DNA of 64,000 nucleotides from Victivallis vadensis (GTDB lineage Bacteria; Verrucomicrobiota; Lentisphaeria; Victivallales; Victivallaceae). This document shows positions 40,314 through 49,627 of the stretch, one piece after another. The stretch spans positions 62,001-126,000 of the forward strand of contig NZ_QEKH01000009.1 in the NCBI RefSeq assembly GCF_003096415.1, given 5' to 3'. Made by a program: the position numbers and the translations under genes. Positions within the stretch are counted from its first letter, which is position 1. Each line of letters starts with the position of its first letter. The notes under the pieces were generated by a model, which saw nothing but the letters and a program-made list of their open reading frames with translations, did no database searches and was not told the DNA's origin.

Positions 40314-41414
40314 ATGATCAATCAAAACATAGAAAAGATCAAGGAAGCATTTTTTTCCCAGCTCAGCCATAACCTGATGACTCACGCCAGCAATATCATC
40401 GGTTTCTCGGAGTTGATGAAAAACGAGGAACTCCGGCAGGAGGACAAACTCCAGTATATCCAGTTTGTGATCGAGCTGTCCAATATGATCCTGACCCTTG
40501 CCGAAGACGTGAAGTCGCTGAACAAGCTCTCCCCGGAAAGTTTCGCGCTCAACGAGAGCAAGGCGAACCTGAACAGCTTCATGGATGAAATTTACAACGC
40601 CGCGCAGAACAGCAATGAAATCGCCGACGGCGTCAGATTCACGCTCCGCAAGACCCTCCGCGATCAGGACGCCACTTTCCTGATCGATAAAAACAAGATT
40701 TTCAAAATGCTCAACACGCTGCTGCGCAACTCCTTTGAATCCACGGTTTCCGGCGGCATCGAATTCGGCTACCATCTGCTGCATGACGCGGAAAAGCTGG
40801 AGTTTTTCGTTTTCGACACCGGGCGCGGCATGACGGCGGAGCAGCAGAAAAAGCTTTTCGATATGGAGAGCGTTTCAAAACAGCGCAACCGCGGCCTCGG
40901 CCTGATCGTGATGAAAATGACGCTGGACGAATTGGGCGAACAGCTCCGCATCGAATCGAAACCGGGCGAAGGCACCCGGATTTACTTCACTCTCCCCTTC
41001 CGGCGGCAGCAGGCCGCGGCCGGGGCGAAACCCGATTCCGCCGCCCCCGACTGGCACGGGAAAAAAGTGCTGGTCGTGGACGACAACAAGATGAACTATC
41101 TTCTGATCTGTAAAATGCTTTTCTCCACCGGAGCGGAATTCGTGTGGGCCTCCAACGCCGCCGAGTGCCTGGCGCAACTTGACACGGGGCGGTTCGACTG
41201 TGTGCTGATGGATGTGGAAATGCCCGGCATGAACGGCTTCGAGGCCTCGAAGATCATCAAGCAGACCTTCCCCGGGCTGCCCGTGATCATCGTGACCGCC
41301 CACCTCGGCGAAAATGTCGCCCGACGCTGCCTCGAATGCGGGATCGACGACTATATCATCCAACCCGTCCACACCAAAGTGCTTTACGAGCAGCTCGGCA
41401 AATTTCTGGATTGA
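40314..41414 (+). CDS. histidine kinase-like protein with C-terminal receiver and atypical H-box
   Basis: From ATG 40314 the 366-residue protein has no membrane segment. A HisKA-like dimerisation helix has SHNLMTHASNIIGF: the His (about 19) is present, but the usual E-I/L-R-T-P after it is replaced. An HATPase domain (NTLLRNSFEST, DTGRGM, RGLGLIVMKM, GEGTRIYFTLP) follows, then a canonical receiver with VVDDN, Asp in LMDVEMPGMNG and a switch region VTAHLG. The receiver lacks a clear KP and has IIQPVH instead. It is 6 nt before the phosphodiesterase gene, so it likely controls or reports on the polysaccharide machinery. Confidence 0.86.
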   Translation: MINQNIEKIKEAFFSQLSHNLMTHASNIIGFSELMKNEELRQEDKLQYIQFVIELSNMILTLAEDVKSLNKLSPESFALNESKANLNSFMDEIYNAAQNSNEIADGVRFTLRKTLRDQDATFLIDKNKIFKMLNTLLRNSFESTVSGGIEFGYHLLHDAEKLEFFVFDTGRGMTAEQQKKLFDMESVSKQRNRGLGLIVMKMTLDELGEQLRIESKPGEGTRIYFTLPFRRQQAAAGAKPDSAAPDWHGKKVLVVDDNKMNYLLICKMLFSTGAEFVWASNAAECLAQLDTGRFDCVLMDVEMPGMNGFEASKIIKQTFPGLPVIIVTAHLGENVARRCLECGIDDYIIQPVHTKVLYEQLGKFLD

Positions 41415-41420
41415 CGGGCA

Positions 41421-42578
41421 ATGAAAACACGCGTGGAGCTCTATTTGTTTATCGACGCTCTCGGCTGGAATATCGTCCGGGAGCACGGTTTCTGCCGGGA
41501 GCTGCTGCCTTATCAGGCGAAGGTGCGCACCCAGTTCGGCTACTCGTCGGGAGCGGTGCCGACCATTCTCTCCGGTAAAACGCCCCGCGAACACGGTCAT
41601 TTCAGCTGCTTTTATTATTCGCCGGAAACTTCGCCGTTCCGCTGGATGCGTCTGCTGCCGCTCGCGCTGATGCCCGACGCGCTGTTCAACCGGCACCGGA
41701 TCCGGCACCGGCTCGCGAAGCTGATCGCGAAACGGAACGGTTACACCGGTTATTTCGAGCTGTATTCCCTGCCTTACTCCCATTTGCCCAGCTTCGACTA
41801 CAGTGAGAAAAACGACATCTTCGCGCCGGGCGGACTGCGGAAGGTGCCGAACCTCGCGGATGTATGGCAGCGGCAGAAACGCCGGAGCCACATCTCCGAC
41901 TGGCGGCTGCCGTCACGGGAAAACCTGCGCATCGGCGAAGAGCTGCTCCGCCAAGGCAAAACCGACTCGCTGTTCCTTTACACGGCGGAACTGGACTCCT
42001 TTCTGCACTTTCACGTCTCCGAACCGGAACGGGTCGCGGAAAAGCTCCGGGAATATGAACGGGCCGTGATGCGGCTGCTCGAAGCCGCTTCCTCGTCCGG
42101 CCGGGAGTGCGCGCTGCATGTGATCTCCGACCACGGCATGACGCCGCTGGCTGGCGCCTGCGACCTCGGCAGGCTGCTGGCCGGACGCGGGCTGCGGTTC
42201 GGCGAAGGCCATGCGTCGGTGCTGGACTCCACAATGGCCCGCTTCTGGATTTTCGATCCGCAATTGCGTTCCCGCCTCGCCGCGGCGCTGGCCGATGCTC
42301 CGGGGCACTTCCTCTCCGAAGCGGAAAAACAGCGCTTCGGCATCGATTTTCCCGACCGTCAGTACGGAGATGAGATTTTCCTGCTGGATCCGGGCATCCA
42401 GATCGCCCCTTCGGACATGGGGCGGCGGCCGCTGCCGGGCATGCACGGCTTCACACCGGACGATTCCGATTCCGACGCCGCTTTCCTTTCCAATGTCGAA
42501 CCGGCGGAATACCCCGCCTGGATCGGAGATTATTTCACACTGATGACCTCCGGGGGCACCGATGGCCGGCGCGGCTGA
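41421..42578 (+). CDS. alkaline phosphatase-superfamily phosphodiesterase/hydrolase
   Basis: The 385-residue protein begins VELYLFIDALGWN, with the first metal-binding Asp, and continues with FGYSSGAVPTILSGKTP, where the nucleophile Thr/Ser lies. ELDSFLHFH, VISDHGM and GMHGFTPDD supply further metal ligands, the pattern of type I phosphodiesterases and nucleotide pyrophosphatases. There is no signal peptide. Placed between the kinase and a Wzx-type flippase, with a 17-bp overlap into the latter, it might process a nucleotide sugar or lipid-linked intermediate, or transfer phospho-substituents. That role is inferred. Confidence 0.78.
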   Translation: MKTRVELYLFIDALGWNIVREHGFCRELLPYQAKVRTQFGYSSGAVPTILSGKTPREHGHFSCFYYSPETSPFRWMRLLPLALMPDALFNRHRIRHRLAKLIAKRNGYTGYFELYSLPYSHLPSFDYSEKNDIFAPGGLRKVPNLADVWQRQKRRSHISDWRLPSRENLRIGEELLRQGKTDSLFLYTAELDSFLHFHVSEPERVAEKLREYERAVMRLLEAASSSGRECALHVISDHGMTPLAGACDLGRLLAGRGLRFGEGHASVLDSTMARFWIFDPQLRSRLAAALADAPGHFLSEAEKQRFGIDFPDRQYGDEIFLLDPGIQIAPSDMGRRPLPGMHGFTPDDSDSDAAFLSNVEPAEYPAWIGDYFTLMTSGGTDGRRG

Positions 42579-44103
42579 ACACTCCGCCCTGACCGGCGCA
42601 ATCCTGAAGGGTACCGCCACCAACTATCTGCGCGTCGCGGTCAAGCTGGTCAAGACGGTGATGCTGACCCGTATCCTGCAATACCATCTCGGCGTGGATT
42701 TCTACGGCTACTGGACACTGTTATGGGCGGTTTTCGGCTACGCGACGCTGCTGGAATTCGGCTTCGGACGCACCATGCAGAAGTACACCGCCGAAGGAGT
42801 CGACACCCCGGAGCGGCTGCTCTCCTTCAACCGGATCTTCTCGGCGGTGCTGGCCAGCTACCTCGGCATCGCACTGGCGCTGCTGGCCATTTCCGCGCTG
42901 CTCGCGGTAAACCTTGAATCAGTCTTCCGGCTGCCGGAGGGCGATACCGGTTACTACCGCACCGTGTTCTGGGTGTTCGGAATCGGCTGCGCGGTAGTTT
43001 TCCCCACCGGCATCTGCACGGAAATCCTGGCCGGCATGCATAAAATCCACTGGCGGAACTGGGTGATCATCCTGAACCAGCTCCTTGAGCTGGCCGGCAT
43101 CTGGCTGACGTTCCGCCTCGGCGGGTCGCTGCTGGCGATCGCGGTGTTCACCTGTGCGAACAACCTGTTCAGCAACATCGTGATGGCGGCGACGATCCGG
43201 CGGCGGATTCCGGGTATCCGCTTCACCTTCAGCGGACTGAGCGTGGCCACCTTCCGCCGCATCGCCGACTTCAGCGTCTTCAGCTATCTGATGAGCATCG
43301 CGGCATTGGTGATCTTCAGGACCGACCGGGTGGTGCTGGGAGTCTGCTCCGGCATTGCGGCGGTGGCGGTCTATCAGTTCGGCACCCGGATTCCGGAGCT
43401 TTTCCAGTACTTCACCGGGCAGCTCACCGAAACCATGGGGCCGACCGCCTCGCGTCTCTACCTGCGCGGCGAACACGAGGAGCTGCGCCGCTACATGCTG
43501 ATCGCTTCGAAGGTCAACGTTTTCCTCGGCGCCGGAGCGCTGGTGGGCGCCGGTTTCCTGGCCGCGCCGATCCTGAAAGCGTGGCTGGACCTCGACAGTG
43601 CCGAAGTATTGAACATCACTTATGTGATGCTGTTTTCGGGTTTTCTTTCCGTCGCGTTCCGCGACACGGCCAATGTGTTCATGCAGATGTCGGGGCGGCA
43701 CCGGATTATCGCGGTGTCGGTGATTTTTGAAGCGGTGTTCAACCTGGGATTGAGCCTGGCGCTGGTGTTCCGCTATCACGCGCTCGGCGTCGCAATCGGC
43801 ACGCTGATTCCCAATGCGCTGCTGGCGCTCTTCGTGATGTTTCCGCTGGCCGCCGGCCATATGAAACTCGGCTTATGGGAGTATTTCACCCGGGTTTATC
43901 TGCCGGTCATCCCGGCGGCGCTGCTGACGGCGCTGGCTCTGTGGGGTTTCCGGCACTTCATCTCCGAGTGGAACTGGCCGCTGATCCTCACCGCCGCCGC
44001 CGTTGCCGGAATCCTCTATCCGGCCGCCGCGGGGATGCTGCTTTTCACCGCCGCGGAGCGCCGGGCGCTTCTTGACCGCTGCCGCAGCCTTGCGGCGCGC
44101 TGA
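42562..44103 (+). CDS. polysaccharide flippase (Wzx/MOP superfamily)
   Basis: The 513-residue integral membrane protein has about 12-14 hydrophobic helices. Its N-terminus (KGTATNYLRVAVKLVKTVMLTRIL) and GVDFYGYWTLLWAVFGYATLLEFGFG are typical of Wzx/RfbX O-antigen flippases, which move undecaprenyl-linked repeat units across the inner membrane. It overlaps the phosphodiesterase gene by 17 bp, and its 3' end overlaps the convergent polymerase gene by 231 bp. It is the only component of the Wzx/Wzy set on the plus strand. Confidence 0.9.
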   Translation: MAGAAEHSALTGAILKGTATNYLRVAVKLVKTVMLTRILQYHLGVDFYGYWTLLWAVFGYATLLEFGFGRTMQKYTAEGVDTPERLLSFNRIFSAVLASYLGIALALLAISALLAVNLESVFRLPEGDTGYYRTVFWVFGIGCAVVFPTGICTEILAGMHKIHWRNWVIILNQLLELAGIWLTFRLGGSLLAIAVFTCANNLFSNIVMAATIRRRIPGIRFTFSGLSVATFRRIADFSVFSYLMSIAALVIFRTDRVVLGVCSGIAAVAVYQFGTRIPELFQYFTGQLTETMGPTASRLYLRGEHEELRRYMLIASKVNVFLGAGALVGAGFLAAPILKAWLDLDSAEVLNITYVMLFSGFLSVAFRDTANVFMQMSGRHRIIAVSVIFEAVFNLGLSLALVFRYHALGVAIGTLIPNALLALFVMFPLAAGHMKLGLWEYFTRVYLPVIPAALLTALALWGFRHFISEWNWPLILTAAAVAGILYPAAAGMLLFTAAERRALLDRCRSLAAR

Positions 44104-45411
44104 CTTGGACAGCGTATCCAACGCGCAGACCGACGCGAACGCCAGCATCAGTTCGTAATAGTTCGCCGACTGCTTAAGCACCCATTCCAACGACGACTGG
44201 CAGTAGATCGCCGCCAGCCCCCCCGCCCAGCCGATACATAAAAAGCGCCACGAATTCCCCTTCAGCCGCACGATCAGCCGCAGGTTGAGGCAGTAATAAT
44301 AGAGCAGCATCATCAGAAACACCGCCAGCGTGATCCAGCCGCATTCCGAGGCGATCATCAGATAAACGGTCTCCACCAGCTGCCAGCGGTAGATGCGCGG
44401 CGCAACCTCCATCGAACGTTCCGACAGCGGAAGCCCGACGGTATACTCCTGATTCATCGTCTCGCCGAACTGATTGAGGCCGACTCCCAGAAAGCGGGAA
44501 TTCGCCATCTCCGCAGCCGCCACCGCCAAAGCGATCCGGTCGTTCTTCGACTCGACCGGCGCGTTGGTGTACCGCAGATAGACGTGCTCCGCCACCTTGG
44601 CCATCACCGCCGCCGCGCAGAGCATCAGCAGCGTGGTGATCAGCACCTTGCGCCGGTTCACGCCGCACAGGTTCGAGATTGCGAAGGTCAGAATACAGCC
44701 GAGCGCATAACAGAACATTCCTCCCCGCGACAGTGAAAATACCACCATCAGCGAACAGCACCCGAACGTCCATACATAGATGCCGACCCGCTTCGCCCCC
44801 TCCCGGCAGTTATAGGCCGCCGACAGGAACACCGTCCCCAGCAGCGCCATATACATGCACATCGAATTCTGGTGGGGGAACGTACTGCGGAGCTGATAGC
44901 CGTTGTCCAGATATTTCTCCTTCAACCCGTTCAGGAACACAAACATCACGACCGCAATCAGGCAGTTGAGCATAAACCGGAGGTTGGCCGGATTCAGCAG
45001 CAGATTGTACATCACCAGGAAAAAGAAATAGAACCGGACCATCTTCCACAGTTCGAACCACGAAAAGATCGGCTGCGCCGCATTCCAGATCGACAGCGCG
45101 CTCAATCCGGTGTAGATCACGTACCAGTACCACCCCGCCGGCGTCCAGCGGAACTTCCGCCGTTCGCCCAGCAGCGTGAGAAACAACACCAGCACGCAAA
45201 GGTCGACCACCGTGACCTCAAAGCCGCGCGCGCTGCCCCGGTACCACTCCATCGACTCGAAGTTGATGTGCAGCCGCAGAAAGCAGGTCAGGAAGATCGC
45301 GCCGAAGATCATCACCTTGCGGAACAGTGTGCTCCGCAGCGACAACGCCACCGCGAACGGCACGCCGAGGAACACGGCCGCGAAAAAGATGATGAACTTG
45401 TATTCCGACAT
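43873..45411 (-). CDS. O-antigen ligase/polymerase-family membrane protein (Wzy/WaaL-like)
   Basis: The 512-residue protein has about 11-12 membrane helices and a large periplasmic loop near GVGLNQFGETMN, as in the Wzy_C/O-antigen ligase family. LSRGG (about 235) is the common family motif. It would polymerise exopolysaccharide repeat units. The last 65 or so residues (RRKAAAAVKKRPALRGGEKQ and onward) are hydrophilic, low-complexity and antisense to the flippase C-terminus, suggesting a lost original stop codon. It is the final gene of the minus-strand EPS operon, 8 nt after the wza-like gene. Confidence 0.82.
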   Translation of the reverse strand: MSEYKFIIFFAAVFLGVPFAVALSLRSTLFRKVMIFGAIFLTCFLRLHINFESMEWYRGSARGFEVTVVDLCVLVLFLTLLGERRKFRWTPAGWYWYVIYTGLSALSIWNAAQPIFSWFELWKMVRFYFFFLVMYNLLLNPANLRFMLNCLIAVVMFVFLNGLKEKYLDNGYQLRSTFPHQNSMCMYMALLGTVFLSAAYNCREGAKRVGIYVWTFGCCSLMVVFSLSRGGMFCYALGCILTFAISNLCGVNRRKVLITTLLMLCAAAVMAKVAEHVYLRYTNAPVESKNDRIALAVAAAEMANSRFLGVGLNQFGETMNQEYTVGLPLSERSMEVAPRIYRWQLVETVYLMIASECGWITLAVFLMMLLYYYCLNLRLIVRLKGNSWRFLCIGWAGGLAAIYCQSSLEWVLKQSANYYELMLAFASVCALDTLSKSARRKAAAAVKKRPALRGGEKQHPRGGRIEDSGNGGGGEDQRPVPLGDEVPETPQSQRRQQRRRDDRQINPGEILP

Positions 45412-45419
45412 CCCGGAGC

Positions 45420-46490
45420 CTACTTGATTCCCATGTAGAGCGCCGCGTTTCCGAACGGCCCGGCCAACAAATTCAGCATCTGCAGCGTCGGCAGGAACTG
45501 ATTGATCCAGTTGATGTTGTACGCGGAAAGCCCGGATTTCGGGATGAACACCATGTCGTTGGGGGCCAGCGGAAAATCGACCTCCCTGCCCTCCAGAATA
45601 TTCGCGAGGTTGATCTTGAACACCGTCTCCTTTTCCGGCGTGCCGCGGAACACCAGCGCATAATCGCCGTGGGTGTCCTTCAAACCGGCGGCGAACACCA
45701 GCGCCTTGGCCAGCGTCAGATCCACCTTGTAAAGGACATGGCGGGCCGAATTGACCTCACCGAGCACATACACCGACGAATCCATCGCCGACAGCAAATA
45801 GATGTAATCGCCGTTGCGCAGCGGGATATTGTGACGCATGTCCCCTTTGAGCAGCGCCTTTTCAAAGCTGACCGGCAGTTTCCTGCCGTCGCGCAGGATA
45901 TAGGAGGTTTTCAGATCGGCCGTCTCCACACTCTCGCCGCGGGAATCGCCGTGGGCGATCCCCCAGGCGGTCGCCATCGCATCCTGCAGCCGCATGCCGG
46001 TGCTGAGCGGATACCGGCCGGGGCGTTCCACCCGGCCGCCGATCGTATATGCGAAACCTTTGACCTGCCGCGGAATCAGCGCGACCTTCGGATTCCTGAT
46101 ATATTTGTCCGCCCGGCGCTTCAGCTCATCGGTGGCTTCCGGCAGGGTCAGGCCGCCGATTTTGCAGGCGCCCAGAAGCGGTATGCCGACGTAGCCGTCC
46201 GGCGTGACCGTCAACTCGTAGACTTTCAAATCCTCATGTTCATAGACATTGAAGTCGAAAACATCGCTCGGACTGATCCGGTAGGGATCGTCCGGCAGCT
46301 TCTGCAGCGCCTCAAGCTCCGCCGCATTCTCCTGTTCCACCTGTTCCGCCTTCTTCAGCACCTCCGTCATCTCCCTGCCCGGCAGCACTTCCCAGATTTC
46401 GATCTGCGGCGGCGGCTCGGAAGAGGTCGAACACCCCGCCGACACCAGCAGCACCCCGGCCGCCGCACCCGACAACAGACTACGCATCAT
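45420..46490 (-). CDS. polysaccharide export outer-membrane lipoprotein (Wza-like, SLBB domains)
   Basis: The 356-residue protein has a signal peptide with lipobox SAGC. A coiled stretch (KKAEQVEQENAAELEAL) is followed by the Poly_export domain (YRISPSDVFDFNVYEHEDL, DGYVGIPLLG) and SLBB beta-grasp repeats (YTIGGRVERPGRYPL, VYVLGEVNSARHVLY). This family forms the outer-membrane channel for capsule or EPS. The C-terminal segment WINQFLPTLQMLNLLAGPFG may be the amphipathic barrel helix. It is 3 nt from the Wzc-like gene. Confidence 0.92.
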   Translation of the reverse strand: MMRSLLSGAAAGVLLVSAGCSTSSEPPPQIEIWEVLPGREMTEVLKKAEQVEQENAAELEALQKLPDDPYRISPSDVFDFNVYEHEDLKVYELTVTPDGYVGIPLLGACKIGGLTLPEATDELKRRADKYIRNPKVALIPRQVKGFAYTIGGRVERPGRYPLSTGMRLQDAMATAWGIAHGDSRGESVETADLKTSYILRDGRKLPVSFEKALLKGDMRHNIPLRNGDYIYLLSAMDSSVYVLGEVNSARHVLYKVDLTLAKALVFAAGLKDTHGDYALVFRGTPEKETVFKINLANILEGREVDFPLAPNDMVFIPKSGLSAYNINWINQFLPTLQMLNLLAGPFGNAALYMGIK

Positions 46491-46493
46491 AAC

Positions 46494-48515
46494 TCACACC
46501 ACCCATTTGCTTAACCCGGCAGGAATATCGTACAGCAGCCCGGAAACCGCCGGCTCTCTGCCGCCTTGCCGCAATGCCCGGATATCCGCCGAAATCTTCA
46601 GTTTGCTTTCACAGTCGAACCGGGCGGCGAAGATCACATCGCCGCAGCTTTCGCAGATGATCTCGAAAAGCCGCCGGTCCTCTTCCGGCTTTCCGATCGT
46701 CCACACCACGATATCGTACTTTTTGAGTTCCCCGCGCATCATCCGGAGCCGTTCCGGTTCGGGAGGCGTGAAAAACGACATCTCATCCAGCTTGAAATAG
46801 AGCGTCCGGCCTGCGTCCGGCTCCGGCGGAGCGGCGGCAAGTCCGTACAGATAATCGTTCACCAGATAGCGCGCCGATTTCTCCGGCAGCTCCGAGCAGA
46901 CCGAGATCCGCAGCGTATCGATGTCCTTGAGCATCAGCACATCGTTACATTTGTCGACGAACGCCTCCGCCTCTTTCCGGGAGTCGTAGGAGACCATCGC
47001 GACCATCGCTTCCGGCTTCTCCGCCAGATCGCGGATATGGTCGACCAGCATCTGAAGCTGGGCATAGTATTCGCTGCGGTTGTCCGAAGCGAGCTCGCAG
47101 ACCGCGCCGATGCACGGCACTCCCAGCCCCGCCTCGAAATCGTCCCCGGAACGGACCCGCAGGTTCAGCGCCTCTTTCCCCAGCACCGTTCCCGCCGTCC
47201 CCAGAAACGCCAGGATCAGGCCGCCCAGCGACAGCACCAGCCGCCGCCGCGCAATCCCCTGCGTCGGCTGCGCCGCATGTTCGTAAATCGAAATATCGCA
47301 GAACGGGGAGTTCGCCGCCAGATTCTGCATGTGGCAGGATTTTTCCAACTCGCCCAGCAGCTCCTTCTTCTGCTTCAGGATCGCAACCATCTGTTCATAG
47401 GCGGGAATCAGCCTGACGATTTTCGCCTCCTGATTCCGCAACACCTGCAGCGATTCCCCGATCGTACTGATGTTATGGCCGGCGGCGGTGAACTCGGATT
47501 GCGCCCGGACGATATCCGCCTCGATGAAGCGGTAGGTCGGATTCACTCCCTGGATCACCTTGCTCGGCTTCTGCGACGCCCCGTTGACCGCCGCGCGTTC
47601 TTTGAGCACCTTGAGCGTCATGGCCGCCTTCTGGACGATCGGATTGTCGTCGGTATACTGCATGCGCAGTCCGGCGAGTTCCATCTCCTTGCGCTGGATC
47701 TCCATCTTGTCTTCGTCATAGGTTTCGGAAACCGTCCGGATCGTCGGGGGCGTCGCCGCCAGCTGTTTGCGCAGCTCTTCGAGCTTGCTCTCGGCCGCCT
47801 GCGCGGTAGCGCGGTCGTCCAGCTGCCTTGCTTCCAGCGCCCGGATCTGGGAAGAACAGCGCTCCAGCGCTTCCGTCAGCGAAATCCCGCCGAAATCTTC
47901 CATCTGTTTCTTCAGCTCCCGCTCCCGGTTTTCAATATCAAGCTTCAGCTCCTCCTGATTCCTGCGGTAGTTGTTGTAGCTCTCCACATGCTTGCTCTTC
48001 TGGGTATTCTTGTAATCCTCCAGGAAAACCCCGGCGATGGCGTCGGCCAGCTCGGCGGCGGTCTTCGGATCGGCGGCGCGCGCGCTGATCACAAACAGAT
48101 TGTCCCGGCTTTTCTTGCGGGTAATGGTCGTATTGTCATACACATCCTGAAAAGAGACGTTTGAACCGCTCAGACGCCGGCATACCTCCAGGATGTTGTT
48201 GCGTGAACGGATCATATCGACCACCACCTCATTTGAAAGCGGCTTGAATGCGTCGACCGCGCCCTCGATTTTCTGATAATCCCGCTCCACGCGCAGCAGA
48301 GTCGTGTTCGCCTCGAACACCCGGCCGCAGAACAGAGTGACCGCCAGGAAGATCAAACCGCCCGCCAATGGCGGCACCAGCACGATCCAGACCCATTTTT
48401 TATAAAGCGCCAATCCCCACAGCCGGATATCCCGGCGCAGGAGCGACAGGGAAAAGCTGCCGATCTTCAGCTCGCCTTTCCTCTCCTGCGGTTCTTCTTC
48501 CCATTCGAATTCCAT
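46494..48515 (-). CDS. Wzc-like polysaccharide co-polymerase with degenerate ATPase domain
   Basis: The 673-residue protein has a cytosolic start, a first membrane helix at about 42-65, and a Wzz domain with long coiled-coil segments (about 175-420, rich in Glu/Lys/Gln). A PTQGIARRRLVLSLGGLILAF segment is the second membrane helix. The C-terminal approximately 200 residues occupy the place of the BY-kinase, but where a P-loop should be it reads VAMVSYDSRKEAEAFV, with no GKT/S. No Tyr-rich tail is present. It probably sets chain length without kinase activity. Confidence 0.84.
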   Translation of the reverse strand: MEFEWEEEPQERKGELKIGSFSLSLLRRDIRLWGLALYKKWVWIVLVPPLAGGLIFLAVTLFCGRVFEANTTLLRVERDYQKIEGAVDAFKPLSNEVVVDMIRSRNNILEVCRRLSGSNVSFQDVYDNTTITRKKSRDNLFVISARAADPKTAAELADAIAGVFLEDYKNTQKSKHVESYNNYRRNQEELKLDIENRERELKKQMEDFGGISLTEALERCSSQIRALEARQLDDRATAQAAESKLEELRKQLAATPPTIRTVSETYDEDKMEIQRKEMELAGLRMQYTDDNPIVQKAAMTLKVLKERAAVNGASQKPSKVIQGVNPTYRFIEADIVRAQSEFTAAGHNISTIGESLQVLRNQEAKIVRLIPAYEQMVAILKQKKELLGELEKSCHMQNLAANSPFCDISIYEHAAQPTQGIARRRLVLSLGGLILAFLGTAGTVLGKEALNLRVRSGDDFEAGLGVPCIGAVCELASDNRSEYYAQLQMLVDHIRDLAEKPEAMVAMVSYDSRKEAEAFVDKCNDVLMLKDIDTLRISVCSELPEKSARYLVNDYLYGLAAAPPEPDAGRTLYFKLDEMSFFTPPEPERLRMMRGELKKYDIVVWTIGKPEEDRRLFEIICESCGDVIFAARFDCESKLKISADIRALRQGGREPAVSGLLYDIPAGLSKWVV

Positions 48516-48537
48516 TGCGGTTCATCCTTTCCGCGGC

Positions 48538-49623
48538 TCAATTGCACCGTTCCCATGCGTACAGGAACCTCCCGCTTGCGCCGTTTCTATCAATATACCG
48601 GGGAAACTCCACTTTTTCAAGCAAAATACTTGATATTTCAACATATAAATCATACCGCGGCTGTCGGAAATACGGAACGAGCGGCAAACGGCAGCGGAAC
48701 CGGCGCACCGGATTCTTCATCCGTTCCCGCCGGCCCCGGTCCTCCGGGAACGGTCCGGCCAAACGCAGATACGCCTCCAATTCCCCGGCGTTTTCCACAA
48801 ATGCTCCCGCCAGCTCCGACCAGAAGCTCCACCAGAACTCCCGGAACAGCTTCAAAGCGGCGGGAAACTCCCGGTTCAACTCTTCCGCCGACAGCTCGCA
48901 CGGCTCGAACTTGTAAGCAAGCGCCCGCCGGTAGCCGTCAAGCTGCGCGGCGGGAAAACCGGAATCCTCCGCCAGCGCGGCGGAACGCTCCTGCGCCCGC
49001 GCCCGGTAATTATGAGTCAGGATCAGCCGCGCATCCCCGATCGCCAGCAATGCCTTGAACAAGTTCCGGGCTGCAAACCGGCGGTTTTCCGCGGAATCCT
49101 CATCCAGCTTCGCGGCGGCAAGCAGCAGGCCCGCGGCGCGGTTCAGCAGCAGCCGCGCCGCTTCGGAAACCGGCAGGAGGCTCCAGTCGCTCAGCCGCCA
49201 GCGCTCCAGACACGCGGGATCGCCCCAGACCAGGCGGCAACCGGCCCGCAGCTCCTGCCACATCAGGGTATAAGGCATATGCTCCAGCTCGCCGGCGGAC
49301 CGGGCCGGTCCGAAATCGACGTCCACACCGATCTCCTCATCGAAGCCCTTGCCGAACTCCCGCATCGCACAGTCCAGCGCCTTGCGGCGGCGGCGCGGGA
49401 GCGGCCTGGAGATCACGAAAAAATCGAGATCGTTGAACAGCTCCGCGTCCCCGTCCGGTTTGCGGAAAACCCCGCCCTCGCCGCGCCCGTAGCCGCCGCC
49501 GAGCAGCACCGCAGCGATTTCCCGGCTTTCCGGCAGAGCGCCGATCCGCGCGGCCAGCCGCTCCAGGAACGCTTCCAGCCGGGATTCCAGCTCCGGGGCA
49601 TCTGAATGACAGTATTTTCCCAT
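48538..49623 (-). CDS. nucleotidyltransferase-fold protein in EPS operon
   Basis: The 361-residue cytosolic protein contains AAVLLGGGYGRGEGG (about 37-51), then NDLDFFVIS and VDVDFGPARS. This is the G-G/S ... DxD ... D arrangement of pol-beta-type nucleotidyltransferases (minimal NTase fold). The rest is alpha-helical and Arg-rich. A substrate cannot be assigned. Position between the sugar-nucleotide transferase-like and Wzc-like genes suggests a role in EPS synthesis or its control. Confidence 0.6.
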   Translation of the reverse strand: MGKYCHSDAPELESRLEAFLERLAARIGALPESREIAAVLLGGGYGRGEGGVFRKPDGDAELFNDLDFFVISRPLPRRRRKALDCAMREFGKGFDEEIGVDVDFGPARSAGELEHMPYTLMWQELRAGCRLVWGDPACLERWRLSDWSLLPVSEAARLLLNRAAGLLLAAAKLDEDSAENRRFAARNLFKALLAIGDARLILTHNYRARAQERSAALAEDSGFPAAQLDGYRRALAYKFEPCELSAEELNREFPAALKLFREFWWSFWSELAGAFVENAGELEAYLRLAGPFPEDRGRRERMKNPVRRFRCRLPLVPYFRQPRYDLYVEISSILLEKVEFPRYIDRNGASGRFLYAWERCN

Positions 49624-49627
49624 CGCC

